DNA of 14,662 nucleotides from Methanomassiliicoccaceae archaeon UBA421. Lineage in GTDB: Archaea > Thermoplasmatota > Thermoplasmata > Methanomassiliicoccales > Methanomethylophilaceae. A model generated the notes under the pieces. It had not been told where the DNA came from. It made no database searches and saw only the letters and a list, made by a program, of their open reading frames with translations. The stretch lies in the NCBI GenBank assembly GCA_002498365.1, contig DAHB01000005.1, forward strand, positions 277,172 through 291,833, given 5' to 3'. The stretch's first letter is position 1. Every line of letters begins with the position of its first letter. Of this stretch, positions 1-5,496 are shown one piece after another. Both the position numbers and the translations under genes were made by a program.

Positions 1-273
1 GACTACGTGCAGAGGTTCTGCTCGGAGCTCAAACTGAGCGGAGAGGTCCAGAGCAAGGCGGCCGAAATACTCAAGGACGCCTCCGAGAAAGAGCTCACGT
101 CCGGCCGGGGCCCCACGGGCGTCGCGGCCGCGGCCATATACATATCGTCCATCCTGTGCAACGAGCGCAGGACCCAGCGCGAGGTCGCGGACGTCGCCGG
201 CGTGACCGAGGTCACCATCAGGAACAGGTACAAGGAACTGACGGAAAAACTCGGGATCGTCATCCAGCTCTGA
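1..273 (+). CDS. tfb: Transcription initiation factor IIB (TFB), C-terminal part
   Basis: The reading frame is open from base 1 and ends at TGA 271-273, giving the last 90 residues of archaeal TFB. TFB bridges TBP bound at the TATA box to RNA polymerase and reads the BRE. The visible part is the second cyclin-like repeat: the segment TSGRGPTGVAAAAIYIS (about residues 32-48) and the closing helix-turn-helix QREVADVAGVTEVTIRNRYK (about 59-78) are characteristic of the family and contain the BRE-contacting helix. The N-terminal zinc ribbon, B-reader and first cyclin repeat lie outside the window. The next gene begins 9 bp later on the same strand, so the two may be co-transcribed. Archaea often carry several TFB paralogues, and which one this is cannot be told from the fragment. 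Confidence 0.95.
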   Translation, partial: DYVQRFCSELKLSGEVQSKAAEILKDASEKELTSGRGPTGVAAAAIYISSILCNERRTQREVADVAGVTEVTIRNRYKELTEKLGIVIQL

Positions 274-282
274 GGGCATAGA

Positions 283-1287
283 ATGGAAGATTCCTCAGAC
301 GGCGACTACTCTATGATAGGGTATTCGACCAACAACATAGGCGACGACATACAGAGCGTCGCGGCATCCAGGTTCCTCCCTAAGGTGGACAGGTTCGTCA
401 ACCGGGAGAGCATGTGGCAGTACGACGGCCCTAAGACCAAGATGATAATGAACGCGTTCTACATGGACACATCTAAGCATTTCCCTCCCTCGGTGGGCAT
501 AGACCCTCTGCTGGTATCGATGCACGTCACTCCAGTATGGCGCGAGGGGTTCATGAGGCGGGGGAAGGAATATCTCCTGGAGCACGGACCGGTGGGATGC
601 AGGGACCACAGCACCCTGAAGTACATGCAGGACAACGGCGTGCCGGCCTACTTCTCGGGCTGTCTCACGCTGACGCTGCTTCCGAACCCGGCGATAGAGA
701 GGCAGGACTACATCCTGGCCGTCGACGTCCCGAAGAAGACCGTGGCGGCAATGAGGACCATGACCGACAGGCCGATATTCGAGCTGTCCCACGAATTCTG
801 GGAGTCTTACGACATGGATGTGAGGCACCGTTTCGCCAAGTCGTTCCTGTACCTGTACGGTTCCGCCCACTGCGTGGTGACCAGGAGGATGCATGCCGCA
901 TTGCCGTCCCTTTCGATGGGGACCCCCGCGGTACTTCTGGACCTGGACCTGGAGAGGTTCCCGGGAAGGTTCAGCGGACTGAGGGACCTCGTACACTGCA
1001 TGACTCCGGACGATTTCTCCAAAGGCGGATACGACATCGATTCCCCGCCCCAGAACCCGGACGGACATCTGGAGATCAGGAAGGCCCTGGAGAAGACCTG
1101 CAGGGAGTTCACCGGCCACGACAACGGAAGCGTCATCGAGCCCGTGAGCCTGCCCGAGGTAATGGGCCTCATTAGGTGCACCGAGAAGGACCGGATCAAG
1201 CAGTTCCATTCGATATGGAGGATGGAGACCGCGAAGCTCGTATACTCCCGGTTCTTGAAGAAGAGAAGGCCGGAAGACATAGAATGA
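283..1287 (+). CDS. Polysaccharide pyruvyl transferase family protein
   Basis: A 334-residue protein that I place in the polysaccharide pyruvyl transferase family (WcaK/CsaB/AmsJ-like, GT-B-like fold). Members add ketal-linked pyruvate to surface glycans, although many archaeal members are uncharacterised. Family signatures are the N-terminal GYSTNNIGDDIQS (residues 13-25), the GPVGCRDHSTLKYMQDNGV stretch (102-120) leading to SGCLTLTL (125-132), and the C-terminal substrate-binding-like TRRMHAALPSLSMGTPAVL (200-218). No signal peptide or membrane segment is seen, so it is probably cytosolic. The start at 283 is preferred over Met11 because GAGGG at 272-276 lies 6 nt upstream. It follows tfb by 9 bp. 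Its stop at 1285-1287 directly abuts the convergent endA stop at 1288. No other surface-glycan genes are nearby, so the acceptor is unknown. Confidence 0.8.
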   Translation: MEDSSDGDYSMIGYSTNNIGDDIQSVAASRFLPKVDRFVNRESMWQYDGPKTKMIMNAFYMDTSKHFPPSVGIDPLLVSMHVTPVWREGFMRRGKEYLLEHGPVGCRDHSTLKYMQDNGVPAYFSGCLTLTLLPNPAIERQDYILAVDVPKKTVAAMRTMTDRPIFELSHEFWESYDMDVRHRFAKSFLYLYGSAHCVVTRRMHAALPSLSMGTPAVLLDLDLERFPGRFSGLRDLVHCMTPDDFSKGGYDIDSPPQNPDGHLEIRKALEKTCREFTGHDNGSVIEPVSLPEVMGLIRCTEKDRIKQFHSIWRMETAKLVYSRFLKKRRPEDIE

Positions 1288-2337
1288 TCATGGCCTGAAC
1301 CATTTGAACTCGAGGTACTCTATACCGCCGCTTATCCTGCAGAAGAGGATGTCCTTCTTGACCCCTCCCGACAGCCTCACGGTCCTGGATATCTCAGGCC
1401 ACATCGCGGTGTCCGACGCCGGGACGGCGTGGACCAGATAACGTGCGTGGCAGTCGTCGGGCGACCCCTCGTATACTCTGAAATGGGTGCCGTATTTGAA
1501 GCCAGTCTTCACGACCAGGCCGCGGGACCTCAGGTCGTAGTAGGCGGACATGCGCAGGTCGAAGTCGCTCTGGGCCTCCGCACCGAACCTCTTCAGGTCC
1601 CCGTGGCCGACGGTCTTCCCGTCATTCCCGAGAACGTTGAGAATCCCTTTTTCAGAGAGATAGCAGCTTTCTATCAGCGAAAGCTGGAGCGCCCCGCCGA
1701 TGTCCTTTCCGAAGAACCCGGCCTCTTTCAGACTCCCGTAGTCCTCGGGGTCGAAGACGAACACCCGGTCGCTGATCAGCACCCCGTCGACCCGCCTCCC
1801 TGAACTGCTGGCGGCAACGGAGCCCCTGGGGTCCCTCATGGACATCTTGTAGTAGGTCACGTCGCCCTCTTCGTCCGCAACCCCGTAGAGAAGCTCGCGC
1901 CCTCTTATTTCGGTGTGGGAGATCTCGGCGGAAAAGTCGCTGATGTCCAGAACCGTGCGCTCGGAGACCGCCCTGACCATGTACTCCGGACGGGAGTTGC
2001 TCATAGTCTTTCCGCGGGGGAACACCGACAGGTCGAAACCGCCCGTCTCGGTCTTGACTACGAAGCCGCGGGACCTCATGTCCCTGTAAACGAGGTACTT
2101 CACGTCGAAACCCTCGTTCTGCCTCGAAGCCTGGGCGAACAGCTCGTCGAACTCCACCCTTCTGCCTTCGCTCTCCACAAGGAGGCGGTTGCTCTCCGCG
2201 AGGTAGACCGCCTCGGTGAGGTCGAGCTCCAGGCCGCCCCCGCTGAGCGGATAGCCGTAATTGCCTTTGCTGTAAAGCTGGCTTCCCTCCCTCAGGTCGG
2301 AGACTATGACGGAGTCTCCCTTCAGTTCGCCCGGCAT
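1288..2337 (-). CDS. endA: tRNA-splicing endonuclease, two-repeat homodimer type
   Basis: A 349-residue archaeal splicing endonuclease that cleaves bulge-helix-bulge introns in pre-tRNA and pre-rRNA. It contains two tandem copies of the EndA fold. The C-terminal copy (about 180-349) has the family core YYDLRSRGLVVKTGFKYGTH (266-285) and the probable catalytic triad: Tyr289 in FRVY, His297 in HARYLVHAV, and Lys327 or Lys328 in GGVKKDILF. The N-terminal copy (about 1-170) keeps the scaffold YLVYRDMRSRGFVVKTE (81-97) but has no Tyr/His/Lys at the matching places, so it is a structural pseudo-domain. This is the alpha2 arrangement known from Euryarchaeota such as Archaeoglobus and Thermoplasma. 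The ATG at 2335-2337 has no Shine-Dalgarno sequence, and a TATA-like AATAAAT lies about 27 nt upstream, so the mRNA is probably leaderless. Confidence 0.93.
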   Translation of the reverse strand: MPGELKGDSVIVSDLREGSQLYSKGNYGYPLSGGGLELDLTEAVYLAESNRLLVESEGRRVEFDELFAQASRQNEGFDVKYLVYRDMRSRGFVVKTETGGFDLSVFPRGKTMSNSRPEYMVRAVSERTVLDISDFSAEISHTEIRGRELLYGVADEEGDVTYYKMSMRDPRGSVAASSSGRRVDGVLISDRVFVFDPEDYGSLKEAGFFGKDIGGALQLSLIESCYLSEKGILNVLGNDGKTVGHGDLKRFGAEAQSDFDLRMSAYYDLRSRGLVVKTGFKYGTHFRVYEGSPDDCHARYLVHAVPASDTAMWPEISRTVRLSGGVKKDILFCRISGGIEYLEFKWFRP

Positions 2338-2360
2338 ATCGGTTTGTACCGAGCGGGCGT

Positions 2361-2367
2361 ATTTATT
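2361..2367 (-). promoter_or_regulatory. Putative TATA box of endA
   Basis: On the minus strand this reads AATAAAT, centred about 27 nt before the endA ATG (2337). That places the expected archaeal start site, about 25 nt downstream of the box, at or next to the start codon. It is the only AT-rich element in the short trpB2-endA gap. The call rests on position and composition alone. Confidence 0.45.
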
Positions 2368-2404
2368 GATATCTGAAAAATGACGGAAGAAGTTTCGGAA
2401 CGGT

Positions 2405-3727
2405 TCAATTGGCCGAAGACCTCATGCTTCCGTCCAGGTATTCGGAATATCCCTTGAGGTCGAGCAGGCCATGGCCCGAGAGGCAGAACACTATTGTCTT
2501 CCCCTCTCCGGTCCTGCGGCATCTGACCGCCTCGTCTATGGCCGTCTTGATCGCGTGCGTGGACTCAGGTGCCGGCACTATGCCCTCGGTCTTGACGAAC
2601 ATCGCCCCCGCCTCGAAAGTCTCCAGCTGGTCGTAGGCCACCGCCCTTGCGATGCCCTGGTTCACGGCCGCCGATACGAGGGGCGACATGCCGTGGTACC
2701 TCAGGCCGCCTGCGTGCACGGACGACGGGACGTAGTCATGCCCCATGGTGTACATCATCAGCAGAGGCGTGTACCCTCCCGTGTCGCCGAGGTCGTACCT
2801 GAAATCTCCCTCCGTCATGCTGGGTGCGGCCTTGGACTCGGCGGCTACGAACTCGCATTCCGTGCGGCCTTTGATCTTCTCCCCCATCATGGGGAAGCAG
2901 AACCCTCCGAAGTTAGACCCGCCGCCGGCGCAGGCTATCATCATGTCCGGCTCTATCTCCGCCTTCTTCATCTGCTCCATGGCCTCGAGCCCTATGACCG
3001 TCTGATGGAGCATGACGTGGTTAAGCACGCTTCCCAGGGAGTAGCATGTGCCGGGGTCCTTCGATGCCACTTCGCAGGCCTCGGTAATCGCCACTCCGAG
3101 CGATCCGACGGTGCCCGGGTGCTCTTTCAGATACTTCTTTCCGAACTCCGTGTGCACCGAGGGCGACGGATAGATCGTTCCCCCGTAGAGCTCGATGAGC
3201 GACTTCCTGGTCGGCTTCTGGTCGTAGCTTCCGCGGACCATGAACACCGTTGTCTTGATATCGAAAAGGTTGGACACCGCAGCAAGGGCCGTTCCCCACT
3301 GCCCCGCCCCCGTCTCCGTGGTGAGCGTGTGTATCCCGGCCTCCGCGTTGTAGTAGGCCTGTGCCAGCGCGGTGTTCCCCTTATGGCTTCCGAGGGGGCT
3401 CAGGTCCTCTCTCTTGAAGTATATCTTCGCCGGGGTCTTGAGATACTTCTCAAGGCGGTACGCCCTCTGAAGCGGAGAGGGGCGGTTGAGGTACACCAGG
3501 TTGTCCCTGACCTCCTCAGGGATGCCGATGTACCTTTCAACGGACATCTCCTGTTCCAGGATCTCCCTGCAGAAGAGGGAGCCCAGCTCCTCGGGTCCTG
3601 CGGGTTTTCCCGTTTTGGGGTTGATCGGCGGTTCCAGCGGTTTCGGCAGGTCCGCGGCCAGGTTGTACCATTTTTTCGGAATGTCTTCGACATCGAGTGT
3701 GGTTCGTATGTCCTTAGGTAGCGACAT
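2405..3727 (-). CDS. trpB2: TrpB2-type (TrpB-like) PLP-dependent tryptophan synthase
   Basis: A 440-residue member of the TrpB2 branch of tryptophan synthase beta subunits. TrpB2 enzymes condense indole with L-serine to give tryptophan, often without a tight TrpA partner, and are thought to salvage indole. The N-terminal extension (about 1-80) is typical of TrpB2. The PLP Schiff-base lysine is Lys116 in GSHKGNTALA. ETGAGQWGTA (138-147) is the substrate loop, and AGGGSNFGGF (267-276) binds the PLP phosphate. All key residues are present, so it should be active. No other trp gene is in the window. The ATG lies about 25 nt from a strong TATA box with no Shine-Dalgarno sequence, indicating a leaderless transcript. 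Two TGTACA boxes lie just upstream of the TATA box, suggesting tryptophan-responsive repression. Confidence 0.94.
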   Translation of the reverse strand: MSLPKDIRTTLDVEDIPKKWYNLAADLPKPLEPPINPKTGKPAGPEELGSLFCREILEQEMSVERYIGIPEEVRDNLVYLNRPSPLQRAYRLEKYLKTPAKIYFKREDLSPLGSHKGNTALAQAYYNAEAGIHTLTTETGAGQWGTALAAVSNLFDIKTTVFMVRGSYDQKPTRKSLIELYGGTIYPSPSVHTEFGKKYLKEHPGTVGSLGVAITEACEVASKDPGTCYSLGSVLNHVMLHQTVIGLEAMEQMKKAEIEPDMMIACAGGGSNFGGFCFPMMGEKIKGRTECEFVAAESKAAPSMTEGDFRYDLGDTGGYTPLLMMYTMGHDYVPSSVHAGGLRYHGMSPLVSAAVNQGIARAVAYDQLETFEAGAMFVKTEGIVPAPESTHAIKTAIDEAVRCRRTGEGKTIVFCLSGHGLLDLKGYSEYLDGSMRSSAN

Positions 3728-3748
3728 AAAAGTATTATCATGTTCGAC

Positions 3749-3757
3749 ATATATATC
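3749..3757 (-). promoter_or_regulatory. TATA box of trpB2 (leaderless promoter)
   Basis: An alternating AT tract (minus strand GATATATAT) is centred 25-26 nt before the trpB2 ATG at 3727, which predicts initiation at the start codon. There is no purine-rich ribosome-binding sequence before the ATG, which agrees with a leaderless mRNA. Confidence 0.7.
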
Positions 3758-3760
3758 ATT

Positions 3761-3789
3761 ATGTACATTGATGAATACTAATGTACATT
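3761..3789 (-). promoter_or_regulatory. Two TRP-box-like operators (TGTACA) upstream of trpB2
   Basis: The 9-mer ATGTACATT occurs at 3761-3769 and again at 3781-3789. The start-to-start spacing is 20 bp, about two helical turns, so both face the same side of the DNA. Each contains the palindrome TGTACA. The proximal copy lies 4 bp from the TATA box, over the position expected for the BRE. From established knowledge, TGTACA is the TRP-box core bound by the repressor TrpY in Methanothermobacter, which regulates the trp operon and trpB2. No TrpY homologue is in this window. The match of sequence, duplication, phasing and downstream gene makes a tryptophan-responsive operator the best explanation, but this is inference. 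Confidence 0.7.
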
Positions 3790-4118
3790 ATTTGAACGAT
3801 TATCAGTTCTGAAAGCAGTTTTCGAGCCGACGACGCTTCCGTTTATTGTTAACCGGTTTAACGGAATTACCTGAACGCGACGGGAGATGCACGGCTCATG
3901 AGACAAAACGCGCATCTGTCGCCAGAAAATCGGCCTTTTTGCTCCTGATATATAATCGATTTCGATAATGACAAGTATCGGACATAACGAAAACAAGTTG
4001 TTTTCGACGGGATTGGCTCAGATGCCTGCCTCGTATGTAATAAAATGCGCAACAACTACCGCGTGACGGCCTTGGCGGGACGCGCCGTTTTACCATGAAG
4101 CCCGCAAATTCGTAACGA
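3790..4118. other. Long divergent intergenic region with palindromes
   Basis: This AT-richer stretch separates the trpB2 promoter from the methyltransferase promoter. It encodes no protein I can support. The few open frames have no ribosome-binding site, no recognisable composition and no family resemblance. It contains the palindrome AACCGGTT at 3851-3858, a TATA-like TATATAAT at 3949-3956 and a perfect inverted repeat at 3988-4006. The TATA-like element would place a plus-strand start near 3978. That would give either a long (about 185 nt) alternative leader for the methyltransferase gene or a small RNA. Nothing decides between these. Confidence 0.5.
3988..4006. repeat. Perfect 19-bp inverted repeat
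   Basis: CGAAAACAA-G-TTGTTTTCG has perfect 9-bp arms around a single central base. A one-base spacer cannot form a good RNA hairpin loop without opening several pairs, and no T tract follows, so it looks more like a binding site for a dimeric DNA-binding protein than a terminator. It lies about 155 bp upstream of the methyltransferase start. Confidence 0.6.
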
Positions 4119-4126
4119 TTTAATAA
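4119..4126 (+). promoter_or_regulatory. Putative TATA box of the methyltransferase gene
   Basis: TTTAATAA is centred about 25 nt upstream of position 4148, which would give a short leader of about 14 nt holding the Shine-Dalgarno sequence GGAGGT at 4150-4155. The inverted repeat CAACC-C-GGTTG (4131-4141) lies between this box and the predicted start site, where a bound repressor would block initiation. Confidence 0.45.
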
Positions 4127-4130
4127 CGCA

Positions 4131-4141
4131 CAACCCGGTTG
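4131..4141. promoter_or_regulatory. Possible operator CAACC-C-GGTTG in the methyltransferase promoter
   Basis: An 11-bp perfect inverted repeat with 5-bp arms lies between the TATA-like box and the Shine-Dalgarno sequence. Its core AACC(C)GGTT resembles the AACCGGTT palindrome at 3851-3858 in the same intergenic region. Short palindromes can arise by chance, so the call rests mainly on position. Confidence 0.35.
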
Positions 4142-4161
4142 AAAATAAAGGAGGTTGAAAG

Positions 4162-5211
4162 ATGAAACATGAGATGAAATCTAAAGACAGGGCTCTTGCC
4201 GTTTTCAGAGGCGAGCTCCCCGACAGAGCACCGGTATGCGATTTCGGGAACATAGCCATGGTCGGGCATTATGGCCATAAGCTATCGGATGTAAGAGGGA
4301 ATCCGGATCTGACCAGGGAGATCATGGCGAAATGGGCGAAGGAATCCCAGTCGGACATGGTGTTCGGGCCATTCGAATCGAAGGGCATATTCATGGACAT
4401 CCCCGGGATGAAGGTTAAGCTACCTGAGGACGACCAGGGCAGCCTGCTGCTGGACTACTTCGCCTCGCCCGATGACATAGAATCCAAACCCCTGTACGAT
4501 CCCATGAACCGCAAAGAGTGCCCGAACCTCCACAAATACGTGGTGGACACCTTCAGAGCGGTCCATGAGTCCTGCCCGGACGCCATGACCCCGGTCTGGT
4601 GCGAGGGCCCGTTGACGACCAGCGGATTCCTGAGGGGCATAGACCAGCTTCTGATGGATATCCTCATGGAGCCGGAGATTGCGAAGAGGGCCGTCAAGCG
4701 TGGAGCGGAGCTGTCCCGCCGGGTCGTCAGTGCTCAGCTCGAGGAGATAGATGCCGATTACGTCATCTACACCGATCCCGTGTCGTCTGCGGACATGATC
4801 GACGATGCCATGTTCAGGACCTTCAACCTTGAAGAGCTGAAGAAGAGCACGTCTCTGTGGAAGCAGAATTACGGGGTGGACGCCATGTTGCACATCTGCG
4901 GGGACACGACCCCGATGCTGAAGTCCTTCAGGGAGACGGGGGCGAGAGTGCTGAGCGTCGACCACGCGGTGGACCTCGCCGAAGCCCGGCAGGTGTTCCA
5001 GAAAGACGTGGTCATAATGGGCAACCTCGACCCCGTGTCGGTGCTCCTGCAGGGTTCGGCGGACGATGTGGACAAGGTCGCAGAGAAATGCTTCAACGAC
5101 GCGGGCCGCGACGGGTGCTACATATTCGGTGCGGGATGCGCGGTACCTAAACACACGCCGATCGAGAACATCGTGCAGATGACCAATGTTTCGAAGCGCC
5201 ACGCCTACTGA
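4162..5211 (+). CDS. Methylcobamide:CoM methyltransferase-like protein (MtaA/MtbA, uroporphyrinogen decarboxylase family)
   Basis: A 349-residue protein of the uroporphyrinogen decarboxylase/MtaA/CmuA superfamily. In methylotrophic methanogens, MtaA and MtbA move the methyl group from a methylated corrinoid protein to coenzyme M. The zinc-thiolate site expected for a methyltransferase is present: His244 and Cys246 in LHICGDTTPM, and Cys326 in FGAGCAVPKHTP. A decarboxylase would lack this site. DRAPVCDFGN (21-30), EGPLTTSGFLRG (148-159) and IMGNLDPVSVL (285-295) are further family landmarks. The start is fixed by the strong GGAGGT at 4150-4155, 6 nt upstream. No corrinoid protein or substrate:corrinoid methyltransferase lies nearby, so whether it serves methanol, methylamines or another donor cannot be told, and I leave the symbol blank. 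A T-rich stretch after the stop suggests a single-gene transcript. Confidence 0.85.
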   Translation: MKHEMKSKDRALAVFRGELPDRAPVCDFGNIAMVGHYGHKLSDVRGNPDLTREIMAKWAKESQSDMVFGPFESKGIFMDIPGMKVKLPEDDQGSLLLDYFASPDDIESKPLYDPMNRKECPNLHKYVVDTFRAVHESCPDAMTPVWCEGPLTTSGFLRGIDQLLMDILMEPEIAKRAVKRGAELSRRVVSAQLEEIDADYVIYTDPVSSADMIDDAMFRTFNLEELKKSTSLWKQNYGVDAMLHICGDTTPMLKSFRETGARVLSVDHAVDLAEARQVFQKDVVIMGNLDPVSVLLQGSADDVDKVAEKCFNDAGRDGCYIFGAGCAVPKHTPIENIVQMTNVSKRHAY

Positions 5212-5246
5212 GCCTGCGACGGTATCATCGGTAAGCAATGAAACGA

Positions 5247-5260
5247 TTTTCCTCTTTTCT
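5247..5260 (+). terminator. Probable T-rich terminator after the methyltransferase gene
   Basis: TTTTCCTCTTTTCT starts 36 nt after the stop codon on the coding strand. Archaeal RNA polymerase terminates at such oligo-T tracts without needing a hairpin. The downstream gene has its own TATA box. Confidence 0.45.
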
Positions 5261-5378
5261 ATCATTCTGTTGCATACAGCGTATTGCGCGCGTCCGCGGG
5301 CCGCAAACCCGTTAGGCGACGATATCACCGTTCGTCTTATGGCACGTAGACCGCATGTCTATTTGAAATAACAATATG

Positions 5379-5386
5379 TTTATATA
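5379..5386 (+). promoter_or_regulatory. TATA box of the cdc48-hsp20 unit
   Basis: TTTATATA predicts a start near 5405-5410, giving a leader of about 90 nt before the cdc48 ATG, unusually long for this window. The short inverted repeat ACTA-AATA-TAGT (5396-5407) lies at the predicted start site and could be an operator, although its arms are only 4 bp. Confidence 0.6.
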
Positions 5387-5407
5387 GAAGGACAAACTAA
5401 TAATAGT

Positions 5408-5496
5408 GTAGGTCCGAGCGGAAAGGTTCGGTATTCTCAGGCTATTTGAAACGAGATACCGGGCGGTCCGGACATCAAGATCAGGAGGTAACAGCA
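5408..5496 (+). other. Possible structured 5' leader of cdc48
   Basis: Within the predicted leader, CCGAGC and GGTTCGG (about 5414-5431) can form a short imperfect hairpin, and GGTATTCTC with GAGATACC (about 5430-5460) a second one with a bulge. The leader ends in the strong Shine-Dalgarno AGGAGGT at 5483-5489. The pairing was found by eye and may be incidental. Confidence 0.3.

Noticed and set aside
295..1209. 304-residue open frame on the minus strand
   Set aside because: Antisense of the pyruvyl transferase-family gene; same shadow composition.
2471..3721. 416-residue open frame on the plus strand
   Set aside because: Antisense of trpB2, with an Arg/His/Leu-rich composition and no family resemblance.
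3778..3996. 72-residue minus-strand frame in the intergenic region
   Set aside because: No ribosome-binding site, no family resemblance, and it runs into the TRP-box region.
3968..4066. 32-codon plus-strand frame spanning the 19-bp palindrome
   Set aside because: The TATA-like element is only about 16 nt from its ATG, too close for initiation before it, and there is no Shine-Dalgarno sequence. The palindrome explains this stretch better.
5270..5330. GC-rich stretch in the methyltransferase-cdc48 gap considered as a tRNA
   Set aside because: No acceptor stem, T-loop consensus or cloverleaf could be assembled by eye.
5446..5496. TTG start extending cdc48 by 17 residues
   Set aside because: No ribosome-binding site; the added residues are unlike Cdc48 N-termini, and AGGAGGT points to 5497.
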